From assembly GCA_013286465.1 (NCBI GenBank), contig JABDFR010000030.1, positions 1 to 32,371 on the forward strand: DNA of 32,371 nucleotides, read 5' to 3'. The notes beneath the pieces are model-generated. The model saw only the letters and a program-made list of their open reading frames with translations. It did no database searches and was not told the origin of the DNA. Positions 22,957 through 31,444 of this stretch are shown here, one piece after another. The position numbers and the translations under genes were made by a program. The stretch is from Acidobacteriota bacterium (GTDB lineage: Bacteria > Acidobacteriota > Terriglobia > Acidiferrales > UBA7541). Position 1 is the stretch's first letter; the number at the start of each line of letters is the position of its first letter.

Positions 22957-24713
22957 GCGGCGCGGCCCCCACAGTCCCGGCTGCGACGCCGCCCACAAAG
23001 GCTTCGGCGTGGGCCACATTTATCGCGCGCCTCGCCGGAACGCGCCGCCGCTGGGTCTCGGTCTTCAGCGAAGACCATCTTTTTCTGATGCTGGCCGTGT
23101 TGATTGGAATCTTCGCCGGCCTCTCAGTCGTGCTTTTCCGTATTTCCATCGAATGGATTCAACTCCTGCTGCTCGGCCCCGCCGTCCATCCATCGGTAAC
23201 GCGCGTGCTTCTGGCTCCAACTCTTGCGGGCCTGGTTGTGGCCCTCTTGGTGATCCACGTGTTCCCCCGCGTGCGCGGCAGCGGCGTGAACCAGACCAAA
23301 GCCGCTGTCTATGTTTTCGATGGCTACGTCCCCTTCAGCACGGTAATCGGGAAATTCATCACCTGCGCCATCGCCATCGGCAGTGGCCAATCGCTCGGCC
23401 CCGAAGATCCCTCTCTGCAAATCGGAGCGGGCATCGCTTCCAGGCTGGGCCGCTCGCTGAAGCTCTCCCGTGAAAAAATCCGCCTGATCGCCCCGGTAGG
23501 TGCAGCCGCGGGCTTGGCCGCGGCGTTCAATGCTCCGATTTCAGCTGTTCTCTTCGTAATCGAAGAGGTGATTGGAAACTGGAGCGGCGGAGTTCTCGGC
23601 GCCATCGTGCTGGCCGCCGTATCGAGCGTGGTGGTGATGCGCCAGTTTCTCGGCACCAACGCTCTCTTCCGCATTCCCCCATTTCGCCTCGAACATTCCT
23701 CGGAATTGCTGGCCTACGCAGTGCTCGGAATCGTCGGCGGCGGCGCGTCCGTATTGCTGCTACAAGCCATCGCTGGAATCCGCCCGCGCCTGCGTCGCCT
23801 GCCGCGCTGGACGGAATATTTTCAACCGGCCCTCGCCGGCCTGCTCATCGGACTGATCGGAATCCGCGTCCCGCAAGTAATGGGCGCAGGCTACCCGATC
23901 ATCGATTGGGCTCTCCACGATCAATTCACGTGGAACATGCTTTTGCTTCTGGCCGCCTGCAAAATTGTGGCCACCAGCCTGTCGTTCGTCAGCGGCACTC
24001 CCGGCGGAATGTTCGCCCCCACTCTTTTTATCGGCGCGATGCTCGGAGGCGCAGTCGGCGGCGTCGAGCATCTTTTCTTTCATCAGCTCACCGGCACGGT
24101 CGGCGCCTTCGCGCTTGTCGGCATGGGCACTCTTTTCGCCGGCTTCTTGCGCGTCCCGATCACCTCGGTCTTCATGGTCATCGAAGTTTCGGGAAGCTAT
24201 TCCGCCATTCTTCCGGTCATGATTTCGAACACCATCGCCTATCTGATTTCTCGCCAATTTCAGCAAACGTCGCTCTTCGATTTGCTCGCGCGGCAGGACG
24301 GAATGATTCTGCCCTCGGTCGAAGAGCAACGCGAGCGAGTTCTGCTGCGCGTTGAAGACGCGATGCCGGAGCGCGATGGCGCGGCCGCCACTCCGGAAGA
24401 AATGTTCGCGGATGCGATTCGCCGAGCTGGCGTGACTTCCGAACTGTGCTTTCTGGCCGGCGGGCCGGTGGGTTGGCGCGTCTATCGCCGAGTCACCAAG
24501 TCTGACGAAGCGAAAGCCGACGAGGGTGTTACTTCGGAAGCCTCGCCGTTCTTGTATCTCGATCTCCCGCTCGAGGATGCATTGCAAATTATGGCCGATT
24601 GGCCCGTTCTACCGGTGATCAGCCGCGTAAATGCGCAGTCCCTCGAAGGCGTCCTAGCCCACGCCGACATTATGCGAGCTTTCCGGGAAGTAGGAAGCAT
24701 CGAGCCATCCTAA
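22953..24713 (+). CDS. ClC-family chloride channel or Cl-/H+ antiporter
   Basis: A 586-residue multi-span membrane protein of the ClC family. The three chloride-pathway motifs are visible: GSGVN at 109-113 (usually GSGIP), SLGPEDPSLQ near 147-156 (usually GREGP, with the gating glutamate kept as Glu151), and GTPGGMFAP at 348-356 (GxFxP). The PVGAAAGLAAAFNAPISAVLFVIEE segment is diagnostic (shown by its first and last parts). A C-terminal cytoplasmic extension from about 450 ends in a CBS-like segment (EDALQIMADWPVLPVIS). It moves chloride across the inner membrane; retention of Glu151 favours antiport. The ATG overlaps the TPR gene stop. Confidence 0.9.
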   Translation: MSGAAPTVPAATPPTKASAWATFIARLAGTRRRWVSVFSEDHLFLMLAVLIGIFAGLSVVLFRISIEWIQLLLLGPAVHPSVTRVLLAPTLAGLVVALLVIHVFPRVRGSGVNQTKAAVYVFDGYVPFSTVIGKFITCAIAIGSGQSLGPEDPSLQIGAGIASRLGRSLKLSREKIRLIAPVGAAAGLAAAFNAPISAVLFVIEEVIGNWSGGVLGAIVLAAVSSVVVMRQFLGTNALFRIPPFRLEHSSELLAYAVLGIVGGGASVLLLQAIAGIRPRLRRLPRWTEYFQPALAGLLIGLIGIRVPQVMGAGYPIIDWALHDQFTWNMLLLLAACKIVATSLSFVSGTPGGMFAPTLFIGAMLGGAVGGVEHLFFHQLTGTVGAFALVGMGTLFAGFLRVPITSVFMVIEVSGSYSAILPVMISNTIAYLISRQFQQTSLFDLLARQDGMILPSVEEQRERVLLRVEDAMPERDGAAATPEEMFADAIRRAGVTSELCFLAGGPVGWRVYRRVTKSDEAKADEGVTSEASPFLYLDLPLEDALQIMADWPVLPVISRVNAQSLEGVLAHADIMRAFREVGSIEPS

Positions 24714-24748
24714 GTAGCGCTGGCGTCCCCGCCGGCATCCGACGAGCG
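24714..24748. repeat. GTAGCGC intergenic repeat, copy 3
   Basis: GTAGCGCTGGCGTCCCCGCC, then GGCATCCGACGAGCG. It begins at the first base after the ClC stop codon and matches the copy at 21706-21740 at most positions, with changes in the stem that keep pairing. Confidence 0.65.
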
Positions 24749-25035
24749 CAATCGCCGGTGAAGATTGCAATCGCGGCCGGAGCACCGCGGTAAATAAAGG
24801 GCGGCATTTGTGTTTTGCCGTCGGGGCAAGACTGCCGGCGTCGGAAAGCGCGAGATCCTCCTAAGTGCTGTAAACAGCGGCCCGTTCCGGAACCTCCATT
24901 CGTAACCCCTGTATTTTCAGCACGAAACTAGTACCTTTGTACCGATTCCATAGCCCAGAATTGAGTCCCTTGCGCTATTGGTTCTGCAAGTCCCTCCCAC
25001 TATTCTAGATAGCGTCATCGGAAAGGATTGTGTCT
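24749..25035. other. Intergenic region before the PilZ gene
   Basis: With the repeat before it, the gene-free stretch is 322 bases. It contains GC-rich imperfect hairpins near 24800-24845 and a GTACC-TTT-GTACC direct repeat near 24931. I see no coding region, and no promoter that I would defend. Confidence 0.4.
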
Positions 25036-25371
25036 GTGTCACACAAAGAGAGGCGAACGAGCCGGCGCTTCATGATGAAGCTCCCTCTAACCGTTCGCTG
25101 GATGGACAATACAGTAGTCGGCGAAGTTGCCACGGAATCCCGCGAGGTCAGCTCGCGGGGGCTCTACTTTTATCTTCCCAAGGTCCTCAAGAGCGGTTCG
25201 GCCGTCGAAATCGTCATGACGCTGCCGCACGAGCTCACCCAGGCCGGACCTGTGAAAGTCCGGTGTCTCGGGCGCATTCTGCGCACCGACGAACCCGGCC
25301 AGGGAGATATCGGTGTAGCTGCCGCGATCGAGCGGTACGAATTCCTGCGCAACGGCGAATCCGCCGCATAA
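25036..25371 (+). CDS. PilZ-domain protein (c-di-GMP receptor candidate)
   Basis: A 111-residue single-domain protein. The c-di-GMP-binding signature is present as an N-terminal arginine cluster (ERRTSRR, residues 5-11, containing RxxxR) and EVSSRG near residue 38, where the usual D/NxSxxG has Glu in place of Asp/Asn. A beta-rich core and the C-terminal IGVAAAIERYEF strand fit the PilZ barrel. It would bind c-di-GMP in the cytoplasm and act on motility, adhesion or transcription; no partner gene is nearby. GTG 25036 is preferred over in-frame GTG 25030, because AAGGA at 25023-25027 then lies eight bases upstream. Confidence 0.85.
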   Translation: MSHKERRTSRRFMMKLPLTVRWMDNTVVGEVATESREVSSRGLYFYLPKVLKSGSAVEIVMTLPHELTQAGPVKVRCLGRILRTDEPGQGDIGVAAAIERYEFLRNGESAA

Positions 25372-25704
25372 CGGTTTTCTTACCCAGACCCTGCGGAGAT
25401 GGGTGAGAAGCGGCCGGGTAGCTTCGTCCTCAGCGGAGCTCCCGGCCATATTTTCGATTGGCAGAACCAGCCCTCTGGTGCCAATTCGGAACCCGCATTT
25501 TTCGAGCCTCTCCTACCGAATCCCGGAACTGTCCGCTTTTGCACATCCCAGATTCCAGAAACGGTCAAAAGTCACATTGTGACGCCCACGTAACCCCAAT
25601 AAATCCCAGCAAATCAGGAGCTTACGGACTGGTGCGATTGGTACTTGGACTGCCATGTGCTCACCAGCGATTCGGGTGTCCGGGGGCTTTGCGTGTTCGA
25701 AGCG
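25372..25704. other. Intergenic region after the PilZ gene
   Basis: Apart from the terminator hairpin at 25412-25454, this 333-base stretch shows nothing I can name. A reading frame open from TTG 25645 into the following gene exists but has no ribosome-binding site or family sequence before 25705. Confidence 0.4.
25412..25454 (+). terminator. Rho-independent-type terminator after PilZ gene
   Basis: GGCCGGG (25412-25418) pairs with CCCGGCC (25441-25447), extended inside by AGCT/AGCT with one bulged T, followed by ATATTTT. The stem is strong and the tail is moderately T-rich. It lies 40 bases after the PilZ stop codon. Confidence 0.6.
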
Positions 25705-26328
25705 ATGAGCGGCCGGCAGCAGGTAGCAGGGAACCTAGGGCGGCGACGACGCGTTTCGGTTTCGGCGATTCTCACCCTCCTGGCTGGATTTGCCTTTAAT
25801 GGCGCTGCTGCGTTACACCGCGTCTTGCCCGCTCGCTCCGCGCAATCGGCGGATTTCTCCTCTCCTAACTTGGTTGCGCTCGCAGCTTCGGCGCGCATCG
25901 CATCGCGCAGCATTGCGCCGTCGGCGTTGCTCGTCAGCGCCAGCCCGCATCGCGCGGAATCGCTGACGGCGGGCCGGGAAACGCCATTCACGCTCACCGG
26001 CAACGGTACTCCGGATTTGGTGGTAGGCCTGAGCGTGCATCCGAAGCAATTCTCGCATCTTTCGACCAAGCCCATTTTGGGACGCACGTTCCGTCCCGGC
26101 GACGAACACACGCGCCGCTCCGTGGTAGTTCTGAGCGAGCGCCTCTGGCGGCGCAGCTTCGGCGCGGACCCAGCAGTAATCGGCAAAGCCATCACCCTAG
26201 ATTCGCAGGATTACATAGTGATCGGCGTAATGCCCGCATCGTTCTGGTTCCCGCATCCCTCGGACCCAGTTGAGCTGTGGGTACCAGCGAAAGCTCCGTC
26301 GCTTTCTGTCGCGGAACTCACCTCCTAA
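25705..26328 (+). CDS. Orphan MacB-like periplasmic core domain (truncated permease, ADOP-type)
   Basis: A 207-residue protein with a hydrophobic N-terminal segment (residues 18-37) followed by the second half of a MacB-type periplasmic core domain: VVGLSVHPKQFSHLSTKPILGRTF, VVVLSERLWRRSFGADPAVIGK and VIGVMPASFWFPHP-VELWVPA are its hallmarks (shown in parts). Full acidobacterial permeases are about 800 residues with FtsX domains; these are missing here, both before and after. There is no ATPase partner. The ATG at 25705 lacks a clear ribosome-binding site. It is either a remnant of a larger permease gene or a small membrane-tethered domain that has gained its own role. Confidence 0.55.
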   Translation: MSGRQQVAGNLGRRRRVSVSAILTLLAGFAFNGAAALHRVLPARSAQSADFSSPNLVALAASARIASRSIAPSALLVSASPHRAESLTAGRETPFTLTGNGTPDLVVGLSVHPKQFSHLSTKPILGRTFRPGDEHTRRSVVVLSERLWRRSFGADPAVIGKAITLDSQDYIVIGVMPASFWFPHPSDPVELWVPAKAPSLSVAELTS

Positions 26329-26401
26329 TCTCTCAACCTTCTTCCATCTTCCTTGGCTGAAAGCCTTGACCTACAGTCACTTGTGGGCTGCCCGACCCGT
26401 C

Positions 26402-26440
26402 CCTTACAAAAACTTTACGCCTTCCTTATGGGTTCCTGAC
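26402..26440 (+). promoter_or_regulatory. Candidate KdpE operator: 11-bp-spaced direct repeats
   Basis: CCTTAC (26402), CTTTAC (26413), CCTTAT (26424) and CCTGAC (26435) recur exactly every 11 bases, 71 bases before the first gene of the kdp operon. OmpR/PhoB-type regulators such as KdpE bind tandem direct repeats with one-turn spacing. A GGAGGA at 26499-26504 before the first ATG is the ribosome-binding site. Confidence 0.55.
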
Positions 26441-26510
26441 CACGCCCCCGCTAAAGTTCTTGCTGCCTAGTGAGCCTGCCACCGAATCAAAGCGCTACGG
26501 AGGACGAGTT

Positions 26511-26597
26511 ATGCGCGATGTCATTTTCATTGCCGTGACGGTTGTCTTTTTCGTGGTCTCGCTGCTCTACGTCAACGGCTGCGAGCGCTTGAAGTAG
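26511..26597 (+). CDS. 28-residue membrane peptide at the head of the kdp operon
   Basis: The peptide begins MRDVIFIAVTVVFF, continues with a hydrophobic helix and ends CERLK: a single transmembrane helix with charged ends. GGAGGA is six bases upstream of the ATG, as good as any ribosome-binding site in this operon, and kdpF follows after ten bases. Short peptides of this look occur ahead of kdpF in other bacteria as far as I recall, but no function is known to me. It may be a second KdpF-like small subunit or a regulator of the pump. Confidence 0.65.
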   Translation: MRDVIFIAVTVVFFVVSLLYVNGCERLK

Positions 26598-26607
26598 GAG
26601 ATCGAAG

Positions 26608-26697
26608 ATGACTTTGGGAACGCTGGCCATACTGATCATTTGCGGGCTGCTGCTGGGATATCTCTTTTACGCCCTGCTGCGCGCGGAAAAGTTCTAA
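26608..26697 (+). CDS. kdpF: KdpF, small stabilising subunit of the K+ pump
   Basis: A 29-residue single-helix peptide with the family-typical ending LFYALLRAEKF. KdpF stabilises the KdpFABC complex in the inner membrane. The gene starts ten bases after the preceding small peptide and ends two bases before kdpA. Confidence 0.88.
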   Translation: MTLGTLAILIICGLLLGYLFYALLRAEKF

Positions 26698-26699
26698 CC

Positions 26700-28472
26700 A
26701 TGACGCCGAATGGCTGGACACAAATCATAGTCTTTCTCTTCGTGATCCTGGTGATCACCAAACCGCTAGGCATCTACCTGGCGCGCGTGTTCGAGCGCGA
26801 GAAAACCTTTCTCGATCCGCTAGCTCGCCCGATCGAGCGCCTGATCTACAAGCTCACCGGCGTCGACGAAGCCACCGAAATGCGCTGGACCGAATACACC
26901 GTAGCGATGCTGCTCTTCAGCGCCGCGTCGATGGTCCTGCTCTACCTGATCGAGCGCGTGCAGCTCTGGCTCCCGCTCAATCCGCAGCACTTCGCAAACA
27001 TAGCCCCAGACCTAGCCTTCAATACTGCGGCATCATTCACGACCAACACGAATTGGCAGTCGTACTCCGGCGAATCCACGATGAGCTATCTGACGCAGAT
27101 GGCCGGTCTTGCCTACCACAATTTCGTCTCGGCCGCCGTCGGCATCGCGCTGGCCATCGCGGTGATCCGCGGCATAGCGCGTCGCGAGCGCGAGACCATC
27201 GGAAATTTCTGGGTAGACCTCACGCGCGGACTTCTCTGGGTCCTGCTGCCGGTATGTTTAGTCGTAGCGCTCGTTTTTGTGTCGCAGGGAATGGTGCAGA
27301 ACTTAAGGCCCTACGACAAAGCCGCTCTGGTTGAGCCACAACAGGTAACCACGACCGGCAACGACGGCAAGACCACCACACAGACCGTCACCGATCAAGT
27401 GATCGCGCAAGGGCCAGTAGCGTCTCAAGAAGCGATCAAGATGTTCGGCACGAACGGCGGCGGCTTCTTCAACGCCAACAGCGCGCATCCCTTCGAAAAT
27501 CCCACGCCGCTGACCAATTTTCTGCAGCTACTTCTGATTTTCGCCGTCCCCTCGGCGCTCACTTACACACTCGGGTTCATGACCGGCTCTCGCAGGCACG
27601 GCTGGGCCGTATGGATGGCCATGGTGGTCGTTTTTCTCGCCGGCGTGACGGTGGCGTATTGGTCCGAGGCGAAAGGGAATCCGCTGTTGCATGGCGCGGA
27701 TCAGCGCGCCACGTCGATGCAACCGGGCGGAAACATGGAAGGGAAGGAAGTGCGATTCGGGATCGCCGATTCAGGGCTGTTTGCCACGGTAACGACGGAC
27801 GCGAGCTGCGGAGCGGTGAATGGAGTGCACGATTCCTACACGCCGCTAGGCGGTCTGGTCCCGCTCGTCAATATCATGCTGGGCGAGGTGATTTTCGGCG
27901 GCGTTGGTGCGGGTCTCTACGGCATGTTCGTGTTCATCATCCTGGCGGTATTTATCGCCGGATTGATGGTCGGAAGAACGCCCGAATATCTCGGCAAGAA
28001 GATCGAGTCCTATGACATCAAGATGGCCATGCTTGCGGTTTTGATCGTGTCCATGTCCATCCTGATTTTTTCAGCGATTGCCAGCGTCGAAAAATTCGGC
28101 ACGTCAAGCATTTCGAATCCCGGCCCTCACGGCCTATCGCAAATTATGTACGCCTACACTTCCGCGGCCGGAAATAATGGCTCGGCATTCGCAGGGCTGA
28201 ACACAAATACGCTTTGGTACAACACCAGCATGGCCTTCGTGATGCTGATGGGCCGCTTCTTCATGGTGATCCCCATCCTGGCTATCGCCGGAAGCCTCGC
28301 GCGAAAAAAGATTACTCCCGCATCGCTCGGAACATTTCCCGTGACGGGCCCGTTGTTCACGGTCCTGCTCGTTTCCACCATCATCATCGTCGGCGCGCTG
28401 ACGTTTTTCCCAGCCCTAAGCCTCGGGCCGATTCTCGAGCACCTGCAAATGCTCGCCGGAAAGGTGTATTGA
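26700..28472 (+). CDS. kdpA: KdpA, potassium-translocating subunit
   Basis: A 590-residue integral membrane protein. It shows the KdpA features of a selectivity-filter-type loop TNTNWQSY near 116, [18 protein letters not shown] starting near 252, and [14 protein letters not shown] near 396, with about ten membrane segments. It binds and conducts K+ in the KdpFABC high-affinity uptake pump. ATG 26700 follows the kdpF stop by two bases; an upstream in-frame start would run through kdpF in another frame and is rejected. It is normal in length (E. coli 557). Confidence 0.97.
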   Translation: MTPNGWTQIIVFLFVILVITKPLGIYLARVFEREKTFLDPLARPIERLIYKLTGVDEATEMRWTEYTVAMLLFSAASMVLLYLIERVQLWLPLNPQHFANIAPDLAFNTAASFTTNTNWQSYSGESTMSYLTQMAGLAYHNFVSAAVGIALAIAVIRGIARRERETIGNFWVDLTRGLLWVLLPVCLVVALVFVSQGMVQNLRPYDKAALVEPQQVTTTGNDGKTTTQTVTDQVIAQGPVASQEAIKMFGTNGGGFFNANSAHPFENPTPLTNFLQLLLIFAVPSALTYTLGFMTGSRRHGWAVWMAMVVVFLAGVTVAYWSEAKGNPLLHGADQRATSMQPGGNMEGKEVRFGIADSGLFATVTTDASCGAVNGVHDSYTPLGGLVPLVNIMLGEVIFGGVGAGLYGMFVFIILAVFIAGLMVGRTPEYLGKKIESYDIKMAMLAVLIVSMSILIFSAIASVEKFGTSSISNPGPHGLSQIMYAYTSAAGNNGSAFAGLNTNTLWYNTSMAFVMLMGRFFMVIPILAIAGSLARKKITPASLGTFPVTGPLFTVLLVSTIIIVGALTFFPALSLGPILEHLQMLAGKVY

Positions 28473-28479
28473 GGCCAAC

Positions 28480-30522
28480 ATGCCCACTCCAGAAAAATCC
28501 AAACTGCTCACCGACTCGCACCTGATAACGGTCGCAATAGTGGATTCATTCCGCAAGCTCAGTCCGCGCGTCTTGTACAAGAACCCGGTGATGTTCGTGG
28601 TCGAAGTCGGAGCGGTGCTGACCTCGATCGAATGGGCCTACGACCTCGCCCATCGAGTCCCAGGAACCGGATTCGGTTTGCAAATCACGCTGTGGCTTTG
28701 GTTCACGGTGCTGTTCGCGAATTTCGCGGAAGCCATGGCCGAAGGCCGCGGCAAAGCCCAAGCCGAGACGCTCCGAAAAGCGAAAGCAGAAACACCCGCG
28801 CGCCGCCTGAAGCGCGATGGCACGACCGAAGAGGTAGCCAGCACAGCCTTGCGCTCGGGAGATCACGTCCTCGTCGCCGCAGGCGAATTTATTCCCGGCG
28901 ATGGCGAAGTCGTGCAAGGTGTGGCGTCGGTCGACGAATCGGCGATCACCGGTGAATCCGCCCCCGTAATTCGCGAAGCCGGCGGCGATCGCTCCGCGGT
29001 CACAGGCGGTACGCGCGTTCTTTCCGACGAAATCAAAGTTCTAATCACGTCGAATCCCGGCGAGACTTTTCTCGACCGCATGATCCAGCTCGTTGAAGGA
29101 GCTTCGCGCCAAAAAACGCCGAATGAAATCGCCCTGAATATTCTTCTCGCAGGGCTGACGATCATATTTCTCCTGGCGGTAGTCACGTTGCAGCCCTACG
29201 CGATCTATTCCGGCGCGCCACAGACTCTTTTCGTGTTGGTGTCGCTGCTGGTGTGCCTGATTCCTACTACGATCGGCGGCTTGCTCTCGGCGATTGGAAT
29301 CGCCGGCATGGATCGCCTGATCCAACGCAACGTTCTAGCCATGTCGGGCCGCGCTGTCGAAGCCGCCGGCGATGTCGACGTTCTGCTGCTAGACAAAACC
29401 GGAACCATCACGTTAGGAAACCGTCAAGCCACACGCTTTTTCGCCGCCTCAGGCGTCACCGACGAAGATCTCGCCAACGCCGCGCAACTCGCTTCACTCG
29501 CCGATGAAACACCGGAGGGGCGCTCAATCGTTGTGCTGGCGAAGCAGAAGTACGGCCTACGCGGGCGCGAACTTTCGCCGCACAATCCGACATTTATTCC
29601 ATTCACGGCGCAGACGCGCATGTCGGGCGTCGATCTCGACGGCCAGGAAATCCGCAAAGGCGCCGCCGAAGCCATCGAAAAATACGCAGGCACTCACGGC
29701 CAGCGCGTCCCGAAAGAAATTTTGGAAGCCGTACAAGCCATCTCCACATCGGGCGGCACGCCCCTACTAGTAGCCAGAAATCGCAAAGTCCTCGGCGCGA
29801 TTCAATTGGAAGACGTAGTAAAAGGCGGTATGCGCGAACGTTTCGAACAACTCCGCGCCATGGGCATTCGCACCATGATGATCACCGGCGACAATCCGCT
29901 CACCGCCGCCGCCATCGCCCGCCAAGCAGGCGTCGACGGCTTCCTGGCCGAAGCCAAGCCCGAAGACAAAATGGCGCTAATCAAGAGCGAGCAGATGAAA
30001 GGCAAGCTCGTAGCCATGACCGGCGATGGCACCAACGACGCCCCCGCGCTAGCTCAAGCCGACGTAGGCGTAGCCATGAACACCGGCACGCAAGCCGCAA
30101 AAGAAGCCGGCAACATGGTCGACCTCGATTCGAATCCTACCAAGCTCATCGAGATCGTGGAAATCGGCAAGCAGTTGCTGATTACCCGCGGCGCGCTTAC
30201 CACTTTCTCGGTGGCCAACGACGTCGCCAAATATTTCGCGATTATCCCGGCGATGTTTGCCGCCGCGTTTCCAGCGCTCGAAATCCTGAATGTCATGCAC
30301 CTGCGCACGCCGCAATCCGCGATTCTCTCCGCGGTGATTTTCAACGCGCTGATCATCGTGGCGTTGATTCCATTGGCGCTGCGAGGCGTGCGCTATCGTC
30401 CGGTAGGCGCCGAAGCCTTGCTGCGCCGCAATCTGTTGATCTATGGCGTGGGCGGAGTAATCGCGCCATTCATCGGCATCAAGCTGATTGACATGATCGT
30501 GACGTACCTGCACTGGGCGTGA
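28480..30522 (+). CDS. kdpB: KdpB, P-type ATPase subunit
   Basis: A 680-residue P-type ATPase with phosphorylation site Asp305 in [13 protein letters not shown], the TGES loop (ITGESAPV) near 152 that carries the serine phosphorylated for inhibition in E. coli, the nucleotide-binding KGAAEAI segment near 387, and the hinge [17 protein letters not shown] near 513. It drives K+ uptake by ATP hydrolysis. The start is seven bases after the kdpA stop, in a junction TGAGGCCAACATG where the ribosome-binding GAGG overlaps the stop codon. Confidence 0.97.
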   Translation: MPTPEKSKLLTDSHLITVAIVDSFRKLSPRVLYKNPVMFVVEVGAVLTSIEWAYDLAHRVPGTGFGLQITLWLWFTVLFANFAEAMAEGRGKAQAETLRKAKAETPARRLKRDGTTEEVASTALRSGDHVLVAAGEFIPGDGEVVQGVASVDESAITGESAPVIREAGGDRSAVTGGTRVLSDEIKVLITSNPGETFLDRMIQLVEGASRQKTPNEIALNILLAGLTIIFLLAVVTLQPYAIYSGAPQTLFVLVSLLVCLIPTTIGGLLSAIGIAGMDRLIQRNVLAMSGRAVEAAGDVDVLLLDKTGTITLGNRQATRFFAASGVTDEDLANAAQLASLADETPEGRSIVVLAKQKYGLRGRELSPHNPTFIPFTAQTRMSGVDLDGQEIRKGAAEAIEKYAGTHGQRVPKEILEAVQAISTSGGTPLLVARNRKVLGAIQLEDVVKGGMRERFEQLRAMGIRTMMITGDNPLTAAAIARQAGVDGFLAEAKPEDKMALIKSEQMKGKLVAMTGDGTNDAPALAQADVGVAMNTGTQAAKEAGNMVDLDSNPTKLIEIVEIGKQLLITRGALTTFSVANDVAKYFAIIPAMFAAAFPALEILNVMHLRTPQSAILSAVIFNALIIVALIPLALRGVRYRPVGAEALLRRNLLIYGVGGVIAPFIGIKLIDMIVTYLHWA

Positions 30523-30529
30523 GGCCAAT

Positions 30530-31105
30530 ATGAAGAAAAATCTGATGATCTCAATCTGGATGACGCTGGTTACTACGCTAATCTTCGGCCTGCTCTATCC
30601 GCTGGCGGTGACAGGCATCGCGCAAGTAACCATGTCATCGCGAGCCAACGGGCAACTCCTCACCCCAAACGGAAAGCTAGTCGGCTCGGCAATCATCGGC
30701 CAACCGTTCAGCCAACCTCAATATTTCCATTCGCGCCCGTCGGCAGCCGGAAACGGCTATGACCCCACAGCCAGTGGCGGCTCAAATCTTGGACCAACCA
30801 ACAAAACGCTGACCGATCGCGTAAATGGCGACGTGGCCAAGCTCCAGGCCGAAAATCCAAACGCCCCAGTCCCAGTCGACCTAGTAACGACGTCGGGATC
30901 GGGCCTGGATCCGCACATTTCACCGGCCGCAGCCGAATTCCAAATCCCAAGAGTAGCCCACGCCCGCGGAATCTCAGAAACAGATCTGCGAACGATAATC
31001 GCAAAACACACCAAAGGCCGCGACCTAGGTTTCCTCGGCGAACCCCGCGTCAACGTACTCGAGCTAAATCTGGAACTAGATGCCACTCACCCCATCGCGC
31101 ATTAG
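30530..31105 (+). CDS. kdpC: KdpC, chaperone-like subunit of the K+ pump
   Basis: A 191-residue protein with one N-terminal membrane helix (residues 8-30) and the KdpC periplasmic domain: IGQPFSQPQYFHSRPSAAG, ASGGSNLGPTN near 81, DLVTTSGSGLDPHISPAAAE near 117 and VNVLELNL near the end (seen in parts). The junction to kdpB (TGAGGCCAATATG) copies the kdpA-kdpB junction with one changed base. The protein supports K+ binding to KdpA and ATP binding in KdpB. Confidence 0.96.
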   Translation: MKKNLMISIWMTLVTTLIFGLLYPLAVTGIAQVTMSSRANGQLLTPNGKLVGSAIIGQPFSQPQYFHSRPSAAGNGYDPTASGGSNLGPTNKTLTDRVNGDVAKLQAENPNAPVPVDLVTTSGSGLDPHISPAAAEFQIPRVAHARGISETDLRTIIAKHTKGRDLGFLGEPRVNVLELNLELDATHPIAH

Positions 31106-31140
31106 CGGGACCCGCATTTGCACTAGCTTTTGTGGGTGCC

Positions 31141-31154
31141 TCCGCCTAGGCGGA
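31141..31154. repeat. 14-bp perfect palindrome
   Basis: TCCGCCTAGGCGGA is fully self-complementary and lies 36 bases after the kdpC stop. It contains a central CCTAGG. Its likely role is a repeat hairpin or part of kdpC transcription termination. Confidence 0.6.
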
Positions 31155-31265
31155 CGCCGTCTTTGCGCGTGGGGTTCTTGAATCCGCGTTCGACGTGGCA
31201 ATTTCTTCAGAGTGAAATCTCAAATGCCTCCATTGACACGCTCTACGGCACTTGAATTTCTCTAC

Positions 31266-31294
31266 GTAGGGGCGACGGCTCGACTCGCCCGCCC
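31266..31294. repeat. GTAGGGG-family hairpin, third copy (5' part)
   Basis: GTAGGGGCGA, loop, then TCGCCCGCCC. The stem GGGCGA (31270-31275)/TCGCCC (31285-31290) and the GTAGGGG head resemble the elements at 17345 and 17946, but the CTGGGTGTTC end is lacking. Confidence 0.45.
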
Positions 31295-31402
31295 GTGTAA
31301 CGCCCGCCAAAAATGTGGCCTATTTGCGCAGGCGTAACGCGATCCGGCATTCTTCCCATTCCATCCGCCTCGCAAATGTCCACGATGTCAACAAAACCAT
31401 TT

Positions 31403-31431
31403 GAAATCTCAAATCTGAAATTTGAAATTTC
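31403..31431. terminator. AT-rich imperfect palindrome, possible bidirectional terminator
   Basis: A 29-base near-palindrome (GAAATCTCAAAT on the left, ATTTGAAATTTC on the right, two mismatched pairs) lies 14 bases beyond the kdpE stop and between two convergent transcripts. The stem is AT-rich and therefore weak, so the terminator call is tentative. Confidence 0.4.
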
Positions 31432-31444
31432 TTCTGCCCCAACC

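Larger units (their letters stand above)
31106..31444. other. Intergenic region between convergent kdpC and kdpE
   Basis: This 339-base stretch between two gene ends holds three palindromic elements (31141-31154, 31266-31294 and 31403-31431) and no coding region. It is a repeat-rich, terminator-type region. Confidence 0.6.

Noticed and set aside
25372-25470. Possible c-di-GMP riboswitch near the PilZ gene
   Set aside because: The region lies after, not before, the PilZ gene, and its structure is a simple strong hairpin with a T-rich tail; no GEMM consensus was found.
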